In this document: piece by piece, positions 1-7,600 of the stretch
Position numbering within the stretch: position 1 is the first letter of the stretch
Layout of the letters: the number at the start of each line of letters is the position of its first letter
Origin: an uncultured candidate division Zixibacteria bacterium
Lineage (GTDB): Bacteria > Zixibacteria > MSB-5A5 > GN15 > FEB-12
Direction of reading: 5' to 3'
DNA: 8,762 nucleotides
Assembly (NCBI GenBank): GCA_913009765.1
Contig: CAJVYT010000167.1
Span: forward strand, 1 to 8,762
The notes under the pieces: generated by a model
What the model saw: only the letters and a program-made list of their open reading frames with translations
Told to the model about the DNA's origin: nothing
Databases searched by the model: none
Program-made: the position numbers and the translations under genes

Positions 1-70
1 GGTTTGAAGACCGTGGTTTTTTGCGATTTTTTTTTTTTTTTTTTGATTGTTATTTCTTTTTTTTTTTTTT
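1..70. other. Non-genomic low-complexity contig end (poly-T runs)
   Basis: Two long T runs, 18 T at 27-44 and 14 T at 57-70, with little between them, lie directly outside an intact sequencing adapter. On the opposite strand the order is insert, adapter, then poly-A. That is what a short-insert Illumina read gives when it runs through the adapter and off the end of the molecule. The stretch is therefore very probably not part of the organism's chromosome. ORFs crossing it are spurious. Confidence 0.9.
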
Positions 71-128
71 AATGATACGGCGACCACCGAGATCTACACT
101 CTTTCCCTACACGACGCTCTTCCGATCT
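71..128 (+). other. Illumina TruSeq universal adapter (contamination)
   Basis: The 58 bases begin AATGATACGGCGACCACCGA and end GACGCTCTTCCGATCT. This matches the full Illumina universal adapter (P5 flow-cell sequence plus read 1 primer site) as I know it, with no mismatch noticed. It marks the junction between artefact and true insert, so genuine sequence should start at about base 129. Confidence 0.98.
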
Positions 129-148
129 AATGGAAGGGCTGAATATAA

Positions 149-183
149 AAGAAGAGAGGGGGCGAAATGCCCCCTCTCTTCTT
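149..183 (-). terminator. Intrinsic terminator of hcp
   Basis: A perfect 15-bp stem (149-163 pairs with 169-183) closes a five-base GAAAT loop. The stem has a GC-rich core of five G/C pairs followed by a purine/pyrimidine-rich base. Read on the minus strand it starts 27 bases after the hcp stop codon and is followed by TTTTATATTC, a U-rich tail. On the plus strand the right side is also T-rich (191-200), so it could act in both directions. It lies entirely inside the true insert, just right of the adapter junction. Confidence 0.85.
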
Positions 184-210
184 GCGCATATTTTTTTATT
201 AAATAATTGG

Positions 211-1875
211 TTAAGCTGAAGCTTTGCTAACCTCAAGACAGTCGGCATCACCTGCTGCATCCCCACAGAGTATCGCCTTCAGATCCTCCTCAGGTGTACT
301 GATCGGTTTGATGTTATAGTTATCAACCAGTACCTTGAGCACGTTCGGTGTGATAAATGCCGGAAGTGTCGGCCCAAGCCTGATATCCTGAATGCCCAGA
401 TGAAGCAGGGTAAGCAATATCGCAACAGCCTTCTGCTCATACCACGAGAGTATCATTGAGAGCGGCAGGTCGTTGACTCCCACGCCGAATGCCTCGGACA
501 GGGCAACCGCTATCTTGATAGCCGAGTAAGCATCATTGCACTGACCCACATCCAGGAGCCTCGGTATACCGCCGATATCTCCGAGGTCCTTGTCGAAAAA
601 GCGGAACTTTCCGCATGCAAGTGTCAGCACCACACAGTCTGAAGGTACCTTCTCGACAAACTCGGTGTAGTAGTTTCTGCCCGGCTTTGCCCCGTCACAA
701 CCTGCAACCAGGAAGAAGTGACGTATGTCCTTGTTCTTCACTGCCTCCACAATCGTTCCAGCCACGCCCAATACAGCGTTTCTGGCAAATCCCGTCATAA
801 CTGTTTTGCCTGGCACATCAGCCTCAAAACCCTGTAATTCAAGTGCTCTCTTTATGACCGGGGTAAAATCATACCCATCAATATGGGTTACGCCGGGAAA
901 CTGAACCGGCCCTGAGGTAAATATATTGTCCTTATAGGTATCAAGGGGTTTTTGCAAGCAGTTGGTGGTCATGAGTATTGCACCCGGAAATGCAGCAAAC
1001 TCCTTATGCTGGTTCTGCCATGCAGTTCCGTAATGACCTGCAAGGTGAGGATACTTTTTAAGCCCCGGATATCCGTGGCAGGGAAGCATCTCGCCGTGTG
1101 TGTATACGTTTATCCCTTTTCCCTCTGTCTGCTTCAGTATCTCCTCAAGGTCCTTAAGGTCATGGCCTGATACGAGTATGGCCTTACCTTTTTTAGCCCC
1201 GAGCGCAACATTGGTAGGCTCAGGATGTCCATAGGTGCCGGTGTTAGCCGTGTCAAGGAGTTCCATTGCCCTGAGATTGACCTCTCCGCACTTCAGGGCC
1301 ATTGCCACCCAGTCGTTCAGCGTAAGGTCCTTGCTCAGCATGGAGGCCTGGGCCTCGTGCATAAAGGCATAGACACCATTATCCTCCTGTCCGAGTGTGC
1401 GTGCATGCACTGCATATGCAGCAACACCCTTCAGTCCGTACAATGTTGTATGCATAAGCGAGCGGATATCCGGATCATCGCTTAAGCTCATAATCCCGAC
1501 CTGCTCTGACTGTGCAACCATTCCCTCGTAATCATCTGCCGGGGTAAAGGTAGCGGCCTTATGGTCAAAGGTCTTTGAAACCTTCTTTTTAAGCCCCTCT
1601 CTGAGATCAACACACCTTCTGACAAGGCCTGCAATACTCCGCCCGTCGAAGTTAACATTCGTAAGAGTGGTAAAAAGTGCATCTGCTGTAAAGGCATTTA
1701 CAGCGGGATCAGAAGCGATCCCTTCTTTCTCAGCCTCCACGGCATACAGGGCCAAGCCCCTTAATGCATGTTCAAGCAAGTCCTGCAACTCCGAAACCTG
1801 CGGACTCTTCCCGCAGACCCCAACCTTTTCACATCCCGTTCCTTTCGCAGCCTGTTCACACTGGTAACAAAACAT
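211..1875 (-). CDS. hcp: Hybrid cluster protein (hydroxylamine/NO reductase family)
   Basis: A 554-aa hybrid cluster protein, complete and of normal length for the shorter anaerobe-type class. Cytoplasmic; no signal peptide is seen. The N-terminal cysteines are C3, C6, C15 and C21 (CxxC-x8-C-x5-C), the spacing of Desulfovibrio-type Hcp carrying a [4Fe-4S] cluster, unlike the E. coli pattern. All expected ligands of the hybrid Fe-S-O cluster are in place: H238, E262, C306, C393 (persulfide position), C421, C446, E480 and K482. Family knowledge: Hcp reduces hydroxylamine in vitro and is now regarded mainly as an NO-reducing or NO-signalling enzyme in nitrosative stress, often with an Hcr reductase partner. 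No hcr is visible here. The ATG start is supported by AAAGGAGG on the minus strand (1890-1883), seven bases upstream. It ends at a strong terminator, appears monocistronic, and has higher GC than the restriction genes to its right. Confidence 0.97.
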   Translation of the reverse strand: MFCYQCEQAAKGTGCEKVGVCGKSPQVSELQDLLEHALRGLALYAVEAEKEGIASDPAVNAFTADALFTTLTNVNFDGRSIAGLVRRCVDLREGLKKKVSKTFDHKAATFTPADDYEGMVAQSEQVGIMSLSDDPDIRSLMHTTLYGLKGVAAYAVHARTLGQEDNGVYAFMHEAQASMLSKDLTLNDWVAMALKCGEVNLRAMELLDTANTGTYGHPEPTNVALGAKKGKAILVSGHDLKDLEEILKQTEGKGINVYTHGEMLPCHGYPGLKKYPHLAGHYGTAWQNQHKEFAAFPGAILMTTNCLQKPLDTYKDNIFTSGPVQFPGVTHIDGYDFTPVIKRALELQGFEADVPGKTVMTGFARNAVLGVAGTIVEAVKNKDIRHFFLVAGCDGAKPGRNYYTEFVEKVPSDCVVLTLACGKFRFFDKDLGDIGGIPRLLDVGQCNDAYSAIKIAVALSEAFGVGVNDLPLSMILSWYEQKAVAILLTLLHLGIQDIRLGPTLPAFITPNVLKVLVDNYNIKPISTPEEDLKAILCGDAAGDADCLEVSKASA

Positions 1876-1930
1876 TGATAGTCCTCCTTTGACTTTTATT
1901 ATCTTTATCTGCTGTAACTGTATCAGCCCT

Positions 1931-1976
1931 TTAATAATGCACTATACGGGCAAAAGGATTCCATGATATAAATCAT
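1931..1976 (-). promoter_or_regulatory. Candidate hcp promoter with CRP/FNR-type operator
   Basis: The dyad ATGAT-ATAA-ATCAT (1963-1976) has two perfect 5-bp arms with a 4-base spacer. It fits the FNR/CRP family pattern TTGAT-N4-ATCAA with one change at each outer end. On the minus strand a candidate -10, CATTAT (1939-1934), predicts a start near 1927, which puts the dyad centre about 42 bases upstream, the class II activator position. An alternative -10, TATAGT (1946-1941), would be too close for that. Known context: hcp genes are often controlled by FNR or by HcpR, both in this regulator family. Which regulator acts here is inference. Confidence 0.5.
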
Positions 1977-2013
1977 AAGTTCAGATTTTGTTGTAAGGAT
2001 AAGGGGCGTTTGA

Positions 2014-2123
2014 CTATATAGAGTCTGTGTATAAACTGCCTTATTATAGAACGATTCCCCGAACGCTTTCGGGAAATGACAGAAAAAGACAACTGTTCGA
2101 CTTTATACACAGACTCTATATAG
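2014..2123. mobile_element. MITE-like element with 14-bp TIRs and 8-bp target duplication
   Basis: Bases 2014-2035 and 2102-2123 are perfect inverted copies (22 bp). They are best divided into an 8-bp palindromic direct repeat, CTATATAG (2014-2021 and 2116-2123), and 14-bp terminal inverted repeats, AGTCTGTGTATAAA (2022-2035) and its complement (2102-2115). That gives a 94-bp non-coding element with an 8-bp duplication. The duplication length and the AGxCTGTGTA-like end recall IS256/Mutator-type elements; this family link is from memory. Inside is a second hairpin (2054-2077, ten-base arms with one mismatch, CGCT loop). No transposase is present, so any movement would need one supplied from elsewhere. 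Because the duplicate is itself a palindrome, a plain long hairpin cannot be fully excluded. Confidence 0.65.
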
Positions 2124-2153
2124 AAAAGCTTATCGGCAAAAATAATAAGCAAC

Positions 2154-2159
2154 TATACT
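2154..2159 (+). promoter_or_regulatory. Possible -10 box for the hicB-mod operon
   Basis: TATACT lies 50 bases before the chosen hicB start, just right of the MITE-like element. The best -35 partner is a weak TTATCG (2130-2135), 18 bases upstream. A better-looking TTGACA at 2173-2178 has no well-placed -10 before the start codon. This is the only stretch upstream of the plus-strand gene string that could hold its promoter, so a promoter is expected here even though the exact boxes are uncertain. Confidence 0.3.
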
Positions 2160-2198
2160 AATATGTTACAATTTGACAAATACACTGTATGGAATTAT

Positions 2199-2206
2199 GG
2201 GAGGAA
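2199..2206 (+). promoter_or_regulatory. Ribosome binding site deciding the hicB start
   Basis: GGGAGGAA, with GGAGG at 2200-2204, sits five bases before the ATG at 2210. The ATG at 2189, in frame seven codons earlier, has no such site in front of it and would place the Shine-Dalgarno sequence inside the gene. The start at 2210 is therefore preferred. Confidence 0.8.
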
Positions 2207-2209
2207 TTT

Positions 2210-2443
2210 ATGGCTTCAAGATATTCTTTCAGAATAATGTTGAGACCGGAACCGGAAGGCGGATATACTGTTATCGTGCCATCTCTGCCAGGCTGTACAA
2301 CTTATGGGAAAACAGTGGATGAGGCTGTTTCAATGGCTGAAGATGCAATACGCGCTTATCTGGAAAGCATGAAAAAACACGGTGAAGAGATTGTTGATGA
2401 TTCGATGACACTGGAAAGTGTTTTAAATCTGGAATATGCCTAA
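2210..2443 (+). CDS. hicB: HicB-family antitoxin (solitary)
   Basis: A 77-aa protein matching the small HicB-like antitoxin fold. It has the family pattern of a short beta strand (YSFRIMLRPEPEGGYTV), then the hallmark VPSLPGCTTYG turn, then a helix (DEAVSMAEDAIRAYLESM) and a short acidic tail. It appears to be the short form without a C-terminal DNA-binding domain. HicB proteins bind and neutralise the mRNA-cleaving toxin HicA, encoded next door and usually overlapping. Here no intact hicA follows. An ORF overlapping the hicB stop begins MPKIPALTP, like many HicA proteins, but ends after 20 codons. The antitoxin may thus be an orphan, free to pair with toxins elsewhere, or simply a remnant. 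It leads a tightly packed string of restriction-modification genes. Confidence 0.85.
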   Translation: MASRYSFRIMLRPEPEGGYTVIVPSLPGCTTYGKTVDEAVSMAEDAIRAYLESMKKHGEEIVDDSMTLESVLNLEYA

Positions 2444-2498
2444 AATACCGGCACTGACACCTGATGCTATGCTTAAAAAGAAAAGCAAAAGCTGTTAA
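2436..2498 (+). pseudogene. Possible 5' stub of hicA
   Basis: The ORF starts at an ATG inside the last codons of hicB (8-base overlap including its stop), the usual arrangement of a hicB-hicA pair. Its first residues, MPKIPALTP, resemble the common HicA start (M-x-K-x-P-x-L-T-P). After about 13 residues the resemblance ends, and a stop follows at codon 21. The catalytic histidine region of HicA (GSHxxY/L) is not found in any nearby frame, so no working toxin can be made from this stretch. Confidence 0.35.
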
Positions 2499-2744
2499 AG
2501 AAGTCTCAGCTCATGCTCATAAGAAAGCTAAGCGTAAAAAATCCCTACGGCTGAGTTGCAGGACTTTGTAAAAGATCACGAGGCAAAGCCGAAGAAAGGG
2601 TTCTATCCCGGCACCCCCTTTGCTTGATCCTCAATTAGTCTGGAAGGGGAAAGAAGAGATGATAAATTTCAAACTGCTCTGTACTTTGACGTGAAAGGCT
2701 GTAAAGACAAGTATATGTTTATTTTAAATTTAACGGAAGAATGA
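2436..2744 (+). pseudogene. Broken small gene between hicB and mod
   Basis: This 309-base stretch has no single long ORF, but coding-like pieces alternate between two frames. Piece 1 starts MPKIPALTPDAML (2436, overlapping the hicB stop by 8 bases, stop at 2498). Piece 2 is a Lys/Ala-rich segment with a stop at 2571. Piece 3 starts AELQDFVKDHEAKPKK (stop at 2627). Piece 4 contains LDPQLVWKGKEE. Piece 5 runs from DDKFQTALYFDVKG to NLTEE with its stop at 2742-2744. The first and last pieces are in the same frame, 102 codons apart, and the last stop overlaps an ATG at 2741. That would suit an intact gene of about 100 codons that later took four frame changes, each near a run of A, C or G. The alternative is a patchwork: a hicA stub joined to fragments of one or more restriction-associated genes. 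LDPQLVWKGKxE recalls a sequence near the start of some DNA methylases. Function not recognised. Confidence 0.45.
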
Positions 2745-2746
2745 AA

Positions 2747-4636
2747 ATGGACGGAAAATCATTAGATATTAAACAGGACAAGCTGGAGAAGCTAAAAGAG
2801 CTTTTTCCTGAAGTCTTTACCGAGGACAAGGTTGACTGGGAGAAGCTGAAAGCAACGCTTGGTGAGGATATAAACTTCAGTAATGAGCGTTATGTCCTGA
2901 ACTGGGCAGGCAAATCCGATGCCTTCAGGGCGTTACAGACACCGACAACGGCAACTTTAGTCCCCGACAGGGAAGAATCGGTTAACTTTGACGATACCAG
3001 ACACCTTTTTATTGAAGGCGAAAACCTGGAAGTCCTGAAAGTCCTGCAGAAGTCTTATTACAACAAGGTCAAGATGATCTACATTGACCCTCCCTATAAT
3101 ACCGGTAACGACCACTTTGTCTATCCCGACAGATTTTCGGAATCCCGGGATGAATATCTTAAGCGTATCGGTGACAAGGATGAAGAAGGGTACATGACCA
3201 GAGAAGGCCTGTTCAGAAAGAACAGCAAGGACAGCGGTCATTATCACTCCAACTGGCTTTCCATGATGTATCCGAGGTTGTTTCTGGCAAAGAATTTGTT
3301 GCGCAATGATGGAGCTATCTTTGTTTCAATTGATGATATTGAGGTACATAACTTAAGGTTGTTACTGAACGAGATTTTTGGGGAGGAAAATTTTATTGCC
3401 GTTTTCCCGTGGAGAAAGAGAACGGCAAAAAGTGATGTTCCTTTTGGAGTTTCACAAGATTATGAATGGATTGTTGCTTATACTAAATTACACTTTGAAG
3501 CAGGAAGAAAGGTAGAAAGAAAGTATTACTACTCTGAAGATTACGAAAAAGGTTGGCGATTATCAGATTTAACTACGCAAAGAACTAAAGATGAAAGGCC
3601 CAATTCTTTCTTTACTTTGATCAATCCTCGTGATGGAACAAAATATCCACCTAACCCAAAAAGAGTGTGGGGTGTCACGAAAGATACTTATAATGATTAT
3701 TTAAAGAAAGGGAAAATAGTTTTCCCTGGTGATTATGATTTCTTAAAAATAAATAAGCCTGCATATAGAGTCTTTGAATCTGAAGATAAAGAAAAAAATA
3801 TAAGAAAGTTTGGATCGGAAGAATCAAGAATACCAATATCTACTATGCTACCTCAACATGTTGGAAGAACTGAAGATGGAACAAAGGAACTTTATGAGAT
3901 ATTTAATGGAAAAATCTTTTCTTTTCCCAAACCGCCATCATTAATAAAATATCTTTTAAATTTTGACAATGACAAAAACTGTATCGTTCTTGACTTCTTC
4001 GCCGGATCTTGCCCAACTGCTCATGCTGTCTTAAACCTGAACAAAGAAGATAACGGCAACAGGAAGTTTATAATGGTCCAACTACCTGAGAAATGTGATG
4101 AAAGGTCAGAGGCTTATAAGGCAGGTTATAAAACAATAGCCGATATTGGTAAAGAAAGAATCCGCAGGGTTATTCAGAAAATCGAGAAAGAACAAAAGGA
4201 AAATAAGGATTTGTTTTCCGATGAAAGCCGTAATTTGGACTTAGGCTTCAAAGTCTTCAAACTCCGGCCTTCCAACTTCAAAATCTGGAGAGGTGATGTG
4301 CTTGGAAATGGAGAAGACCTGAAAAAGCAACTGGACGCCTTTACCGATCCGGTTAAAGAAGATTCCTCTGAGGAGAATATGTTGTACGAGCTATTGCTCA
4401 AATCAGGCTATGACCTCAATACCAGGATTGAGAAGAAACCGGCTTACTATGTAATTGACAAAGATGAAATGGTAGTGGCCCTGTCTGAAATGAATGAAGA
4501 AACAGTGAAGGAAATCATCGAACTGAAACCTAAGAAATGTATTGCTCTCGATAAACTGTTTGCTGGTAATGACCAGTTAAAAACCAATACTGTTTTGCAG
4601 ATGAAGGATGCTGGAATTGAGTTTAAGACGATATGA
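2747..4636 (+). CDS. mod: Type III-like DNA adenine-N6 methyltransferase (Mod)
   Basis: About 629 aa, full length for a type III Mod subunit. Motif order is that of beta-class enzymes: catalytic DPPYNTGND first (D114-PPY), a conserved HSNWLSMMYPRL...GAIFVSIDD block (about 165-200), then the AdoMet-binding motif DFFAGSC (416-422), followed by KFIMVQLPEKCDERSEAYK (about 440). Mod transfers a methyl group from AdoMet to adenine in an asymmetric site and normally also guides the Res helicase-nuclease. The segment between motifs, about residues 200-410, is the target-recognition domain. It is much more AT-rich than its flanks (27-30% GC in two rows against 40-48% in three flanking rows, hand counted). 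Motif I has Cys where FxGxG enzymes have the last Gly; I recall FAGSC in other Mod proteins, so it need not be inactivating. Start: ATG at 2747 is seven bases from GGAAG, while ATG at 2741 is only one base from it but overlaps the preceding broken ORF's stop (ATGA). No intact res is in the window. Confidence 0.92.
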   Translation: MDGKSLDIKQDKLEKLKELFPEVFTEDKVDWEKLKATLGEDINFSNERYVLNWAGKSDAFRALQTPTTATLVPDREESVNFDDTRHLFIEGENLEVLKVLQKSYYNKVKMIYIDPPYNTGNDHFVYPDRFSESRDEYLKRIGDKDEEGYMTREGLFRKNSKDSGHYHSNWLSMMYPRLFLAKNLLRNDGAIFVSIDDIEVHNLRLLLNEIFGEENFIAVFPWRKRTAKSDVPFGVSQDYEWIVAYTKLHFEAGRKVERKYYYSEDYEKGWRLSDLTTQRTKDERPNSFFTLINPRDGTKYPPNPKRVWGVTKDTYNDYLKKGKIVFPGDYDFLKINKPAYRVFESEDKEKNIRKFGSEESRIPISTMLPQHVGRTEDGTKELYEIFNGKIFSFPKPPSLIKYLLNFDNDKNCIVLDFFAGSCPTAHAVLNLNKEDNGNRKFIMVQLPEKCDERSEAYKAGYKTIADIGKERIRRVIQKIEKEQKENKDLFSDESRNLDLGFKVFKLRPSNFKIWRGDVLGNGEDLKKQLDAFTDPVKEDSSEENMLYELLLKSGYDLNTRIEKKPAYYVIDKDEMVVALSEMNEETVKEIIELKPKKCIALDKLFAGNDQLKTNTVLQMKDAGIEFKTI

Positions 4637-4686
4637 GTGAAACAAAGAACAGCATGGTTAAAAAACTTTACATGGATAATTATTAA
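4633..4686 (+). CDS. 17-codon ORF linking mod to the next methyltransferase
   Basis: The ATG overlaps the mod stop as ATGA (4633-4636) and the ORF reads MSETKNSMVKKLYMDNY, ending with TAA two bases before the ATG at 4689. Both junctions suit translational coupling. The 4689 start has no visible Shine-Dalgarno sequence, so ribosomes leaving this short ORF could re-initiate there. It may instead be the stub of a gene that once followed mod, cut off where the low-GC pair was inserted. No family is recognised, and peptide production is unproven. Confidence 0.3.
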   Translation: MSETKNSMVKKLYMDNY

Positions 4687-4688
4687 TT

Positions 4689-7600
4689 ATGCAAAAGATA
4701 TCCTTGACAAATAATGTTAAAGAAAACTTCGAGACTTTAAGGCAATATTTAGGTCTTACCAATAATAATTTTATTTTTATAAATAACGGAAATGAAAAAT
4801 TCAAAAAATTTCCTGTTAGACTTCAATCTGCTTTAAAAGAAAAACTGCAGATAGATGCAGTTTATGTCTTTAATAATAAACCTATTGTACTATTTAAAAC
4901 ATTTAATGAAAATTTCAATGAAGACACGATAAGAAATTTCCATCGAAATATCTGGAGTTTAAATGAGACTCCCATAGCATTTGTAGTGCTCCCATATGAG
5001 ATCAGAATTTATAATGCATTTGTTTTTTCAGAAGATAGAAAAAGTGGTTTATTAAAAATAATAGACAGTAACTCAAAAGAAAGAGACTTAGAATTTTTAA
5101 GGAATTTCTCATCTATCAATTTTGACTCTGGCAAAATCTGGCAAGTAGAAGGTGTAGGTAATAAATTCAACAAAAGAAATCGTGTAGATCAGAAACTTCT
5201 TGAGAATTTAAAGGCGGCAAGGGATTTATTAAAAGATGAGGGATTAAGCTATCGTACAGTTCACGGTCTGCTTGGCAGATGTATCTTCTCTCGTTATCTA
5301 ATTGACAGAGAGGCTATTCCAGAAGATTTTTTTCAGCAAGAATACTCAGTTGAATCCTTTCCGGATCTGATTCTGAAGAAAGAAGGTTTGTATAGTTTTT
5401 TTACATGGTTGGCGAATCGTTTTAATGGTGATATGTTTCCAATTGAACACGAAGAAAAAAAATGTATCAAGCAGAACCATTTGAAAATATTAAATAGACT
5501 TTTTAAGGGAGATGAAATAAAAACCGGACAACAGTCTCTTTTCCAATACTACAACTTTGATATTATCCCAGTTGAATTGATTAGTAATATTTACGAAACC
5601 TTTCTTGCTCAGGAAGATCCTTCCTTTAAAAGAAAGTCCGGTATCTTTTATACTCCTATCTTCCTAGTGGATTTCATCCTTAGCAACTCTCTTGATACCA
5701 TCATTGAAAAAAAAGGTCATTACGATGTCTCAATTTTAGACCCTGCCTGTGGCTCGGGAGTATTCCTGGTTGAATCCTTTAGGCGAATGGTTGAAAAGTA
5801 TGTACAAAAAAATGGGGGAATCCCTAAGAAGGCATTGAAGGCAATTGCCCAAAAAAATATTTACGGTATTGATAAAAGCCTTGATGCTATAAGAATAGCT
5901 GTTTTTTCCTTATATATCGCAATGCTTGATTACATAGAACCCAAAGATTTAGAAAAGAATGGCTTTGTTTTCCCTCGCTTGATTTACAATAAAAACGATA
6001 AAGATAGAGGAGAGAATTTCTTTGCCGCTGATTTTTTTAAGCCTGAAGAGGCTTTTAACACAAAGAAGGTTTTTAAAAAATCACAATTCGACCTAATACT
6101 CAGCAATCCGCCATGGGGAACGCCCGAAGGTAAAAACCATCCTTATGAACAGTATTGCAAAAATCAGAGAATTCCTATCAGTGACAGGCAAATAGCACAG
6201 GCATTTCTGTTTAGAGTAAAGGATTTTGCTAATAAAGATACAGAAATTGCTCTCATTGTAACCAGTAAGATATTGTATAACCTTAATGCCCGCAACCTCC
6301 GTTCCGTTTTTTTGAATAAATTTATGATTTCAACTATACTTGAATTTTCCACAGTTAGAAAGATAGTTTTTCAAGAAGCTATTGGTCCTGGAGTGGTTAT
6401 TTTTTATAAAAAAGATAGCAATAAAGAAATAGAGAATAATGAAATAACCTATTATGCCCTGAAATCGAATGTCTTTTCAGAAAAATTAAGGATTATCGCA
6501 GCTGAAGGGTGGGAGGTTAAAAAGATTGCGCAAAAATATTTTCTTAACTATGACTATCTATGGAAAATAATGCTTTATGGAAATACGTTAGACTTTTATT
6601 TCATCAAGAGACTAAAGAATGATTTCCCGAACGTATCAGATGTAATAGAACAACATAATCTGATTTCTGGTGTTGGTTTACAAGTAGGAGGTGGCGACGA
6701 AAATGATGCAACAGAATTAATAGGAATGCCATATCTTGATACCAGAAAAAAAATGCTTAAAAGATATTATATTAGCTTAAATGATGCTGAAACCTGGAAG
6801 AAAAAAACCGTACATCGCGTAAGAAAGGTTGAACTCTATAAAGCACCCCATTTACTTATTAAAAAAGGTCTTAACAATGATATGAAATTAGTTTCAGGAT
6901 TTTCAAATAAGGATTTGGTTTTCACTGATTCAGTTACATCTATAAAAGGTAGAAACAAGGACAAGGATTTGCTTATAAATTTAAATGGAGTATTAAACTC
7001 CGATTTATTTAGATACTATATTTTCATGATTGGCTCTTCGACAGGGATAGAGCGAGAGCAGGGGCATAATGAGAATGAGCGTTTTACTTTTCCTGTAGTT
7101 TATGATTCTGCAATAATTCAGAAAGTAAATCAAATACAGAACTTATATTTACAAGAAGAAAAGAATTATTGGCAAGGCAGCTTTGATAATGAGATATCAA
7201 AACTTGAAAATGAACTTAATAGAATTGTTTACCAGTTATATTCTGTAACCGATATGGAAAAAGATTTAATAGATTATGCAATAGAGATTTCTATTCCACT
7301 GTTTAATAACAAAAAAGAACCGCTTAAACCACCAACTAATGAGCAATTGAAAGGCTATGCTGAAATATTTATTGATACATATGAGGGTATTTTTGAAAAA
7401 CAAGGAAAATTTTTTCAGACAGAAATTTATACAGGTAGTGAATATTTTATTGCCATGAATTTTAGAGTATTAAATGATAGACCTGAGACATATATTATCC
7501 ACAAAAATAATAAAGATACTAATAATATACTAAAGCTGCTGGGTTATTCCTCGTTTGGCAAAATTTCGCAAGGATTATATATCCAAAGGGCTATAACAGG

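Noticed and set aside
21..206. Plus-strand ORF of 61 aa at the contig end
   Set aside because: It is a translation of poly-T plus the Illumina adapter (MIRRPPRSTLFPYTTLFRS peptide), then the terminator hairpin.
69..266. Minus-strand ORF of 65 aa at the contig end
   Set aside because: It reads the adapter in reverse (VGKECRSRWSPYH), the terminator and the antisense-frame end of hcp; it is not a gene.
615..1867. Several plus-strand ORFs of 61-86 aa and one minus-strand out-of-frame ORF within hcp
   Set aside because: They overlap a fully convincing hcp with all cluster ligands, and have no ribosome binding sites or recognisable domains.
2173..2178. TTGACA as a -35 box for hicB
   Set aside because: A -10 at normal spacing would fall at about 2196 and place the transcript start on the hicB start codon, with the ribosome binding site upstream of it.
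2189..2209. Upstream ATG adding seven residues to HicB
   Set aside because: It has no ribosome binding site, and the strong GGAGG lies downstream of it at the ideal distance for the ATG at 2210.
2957..3247. Minus-strand ORF of 96 aa within mod
   Set aside because: It is antisense to the conserved catalytic DPPY region of mod, with no recognisable protein features.
6164..6352. Minus-strand ORF of 62 aa within the large methyltransferase
   Set aside because: It is a shadow of the coding strand just after the NPPW motif, with no independent support.
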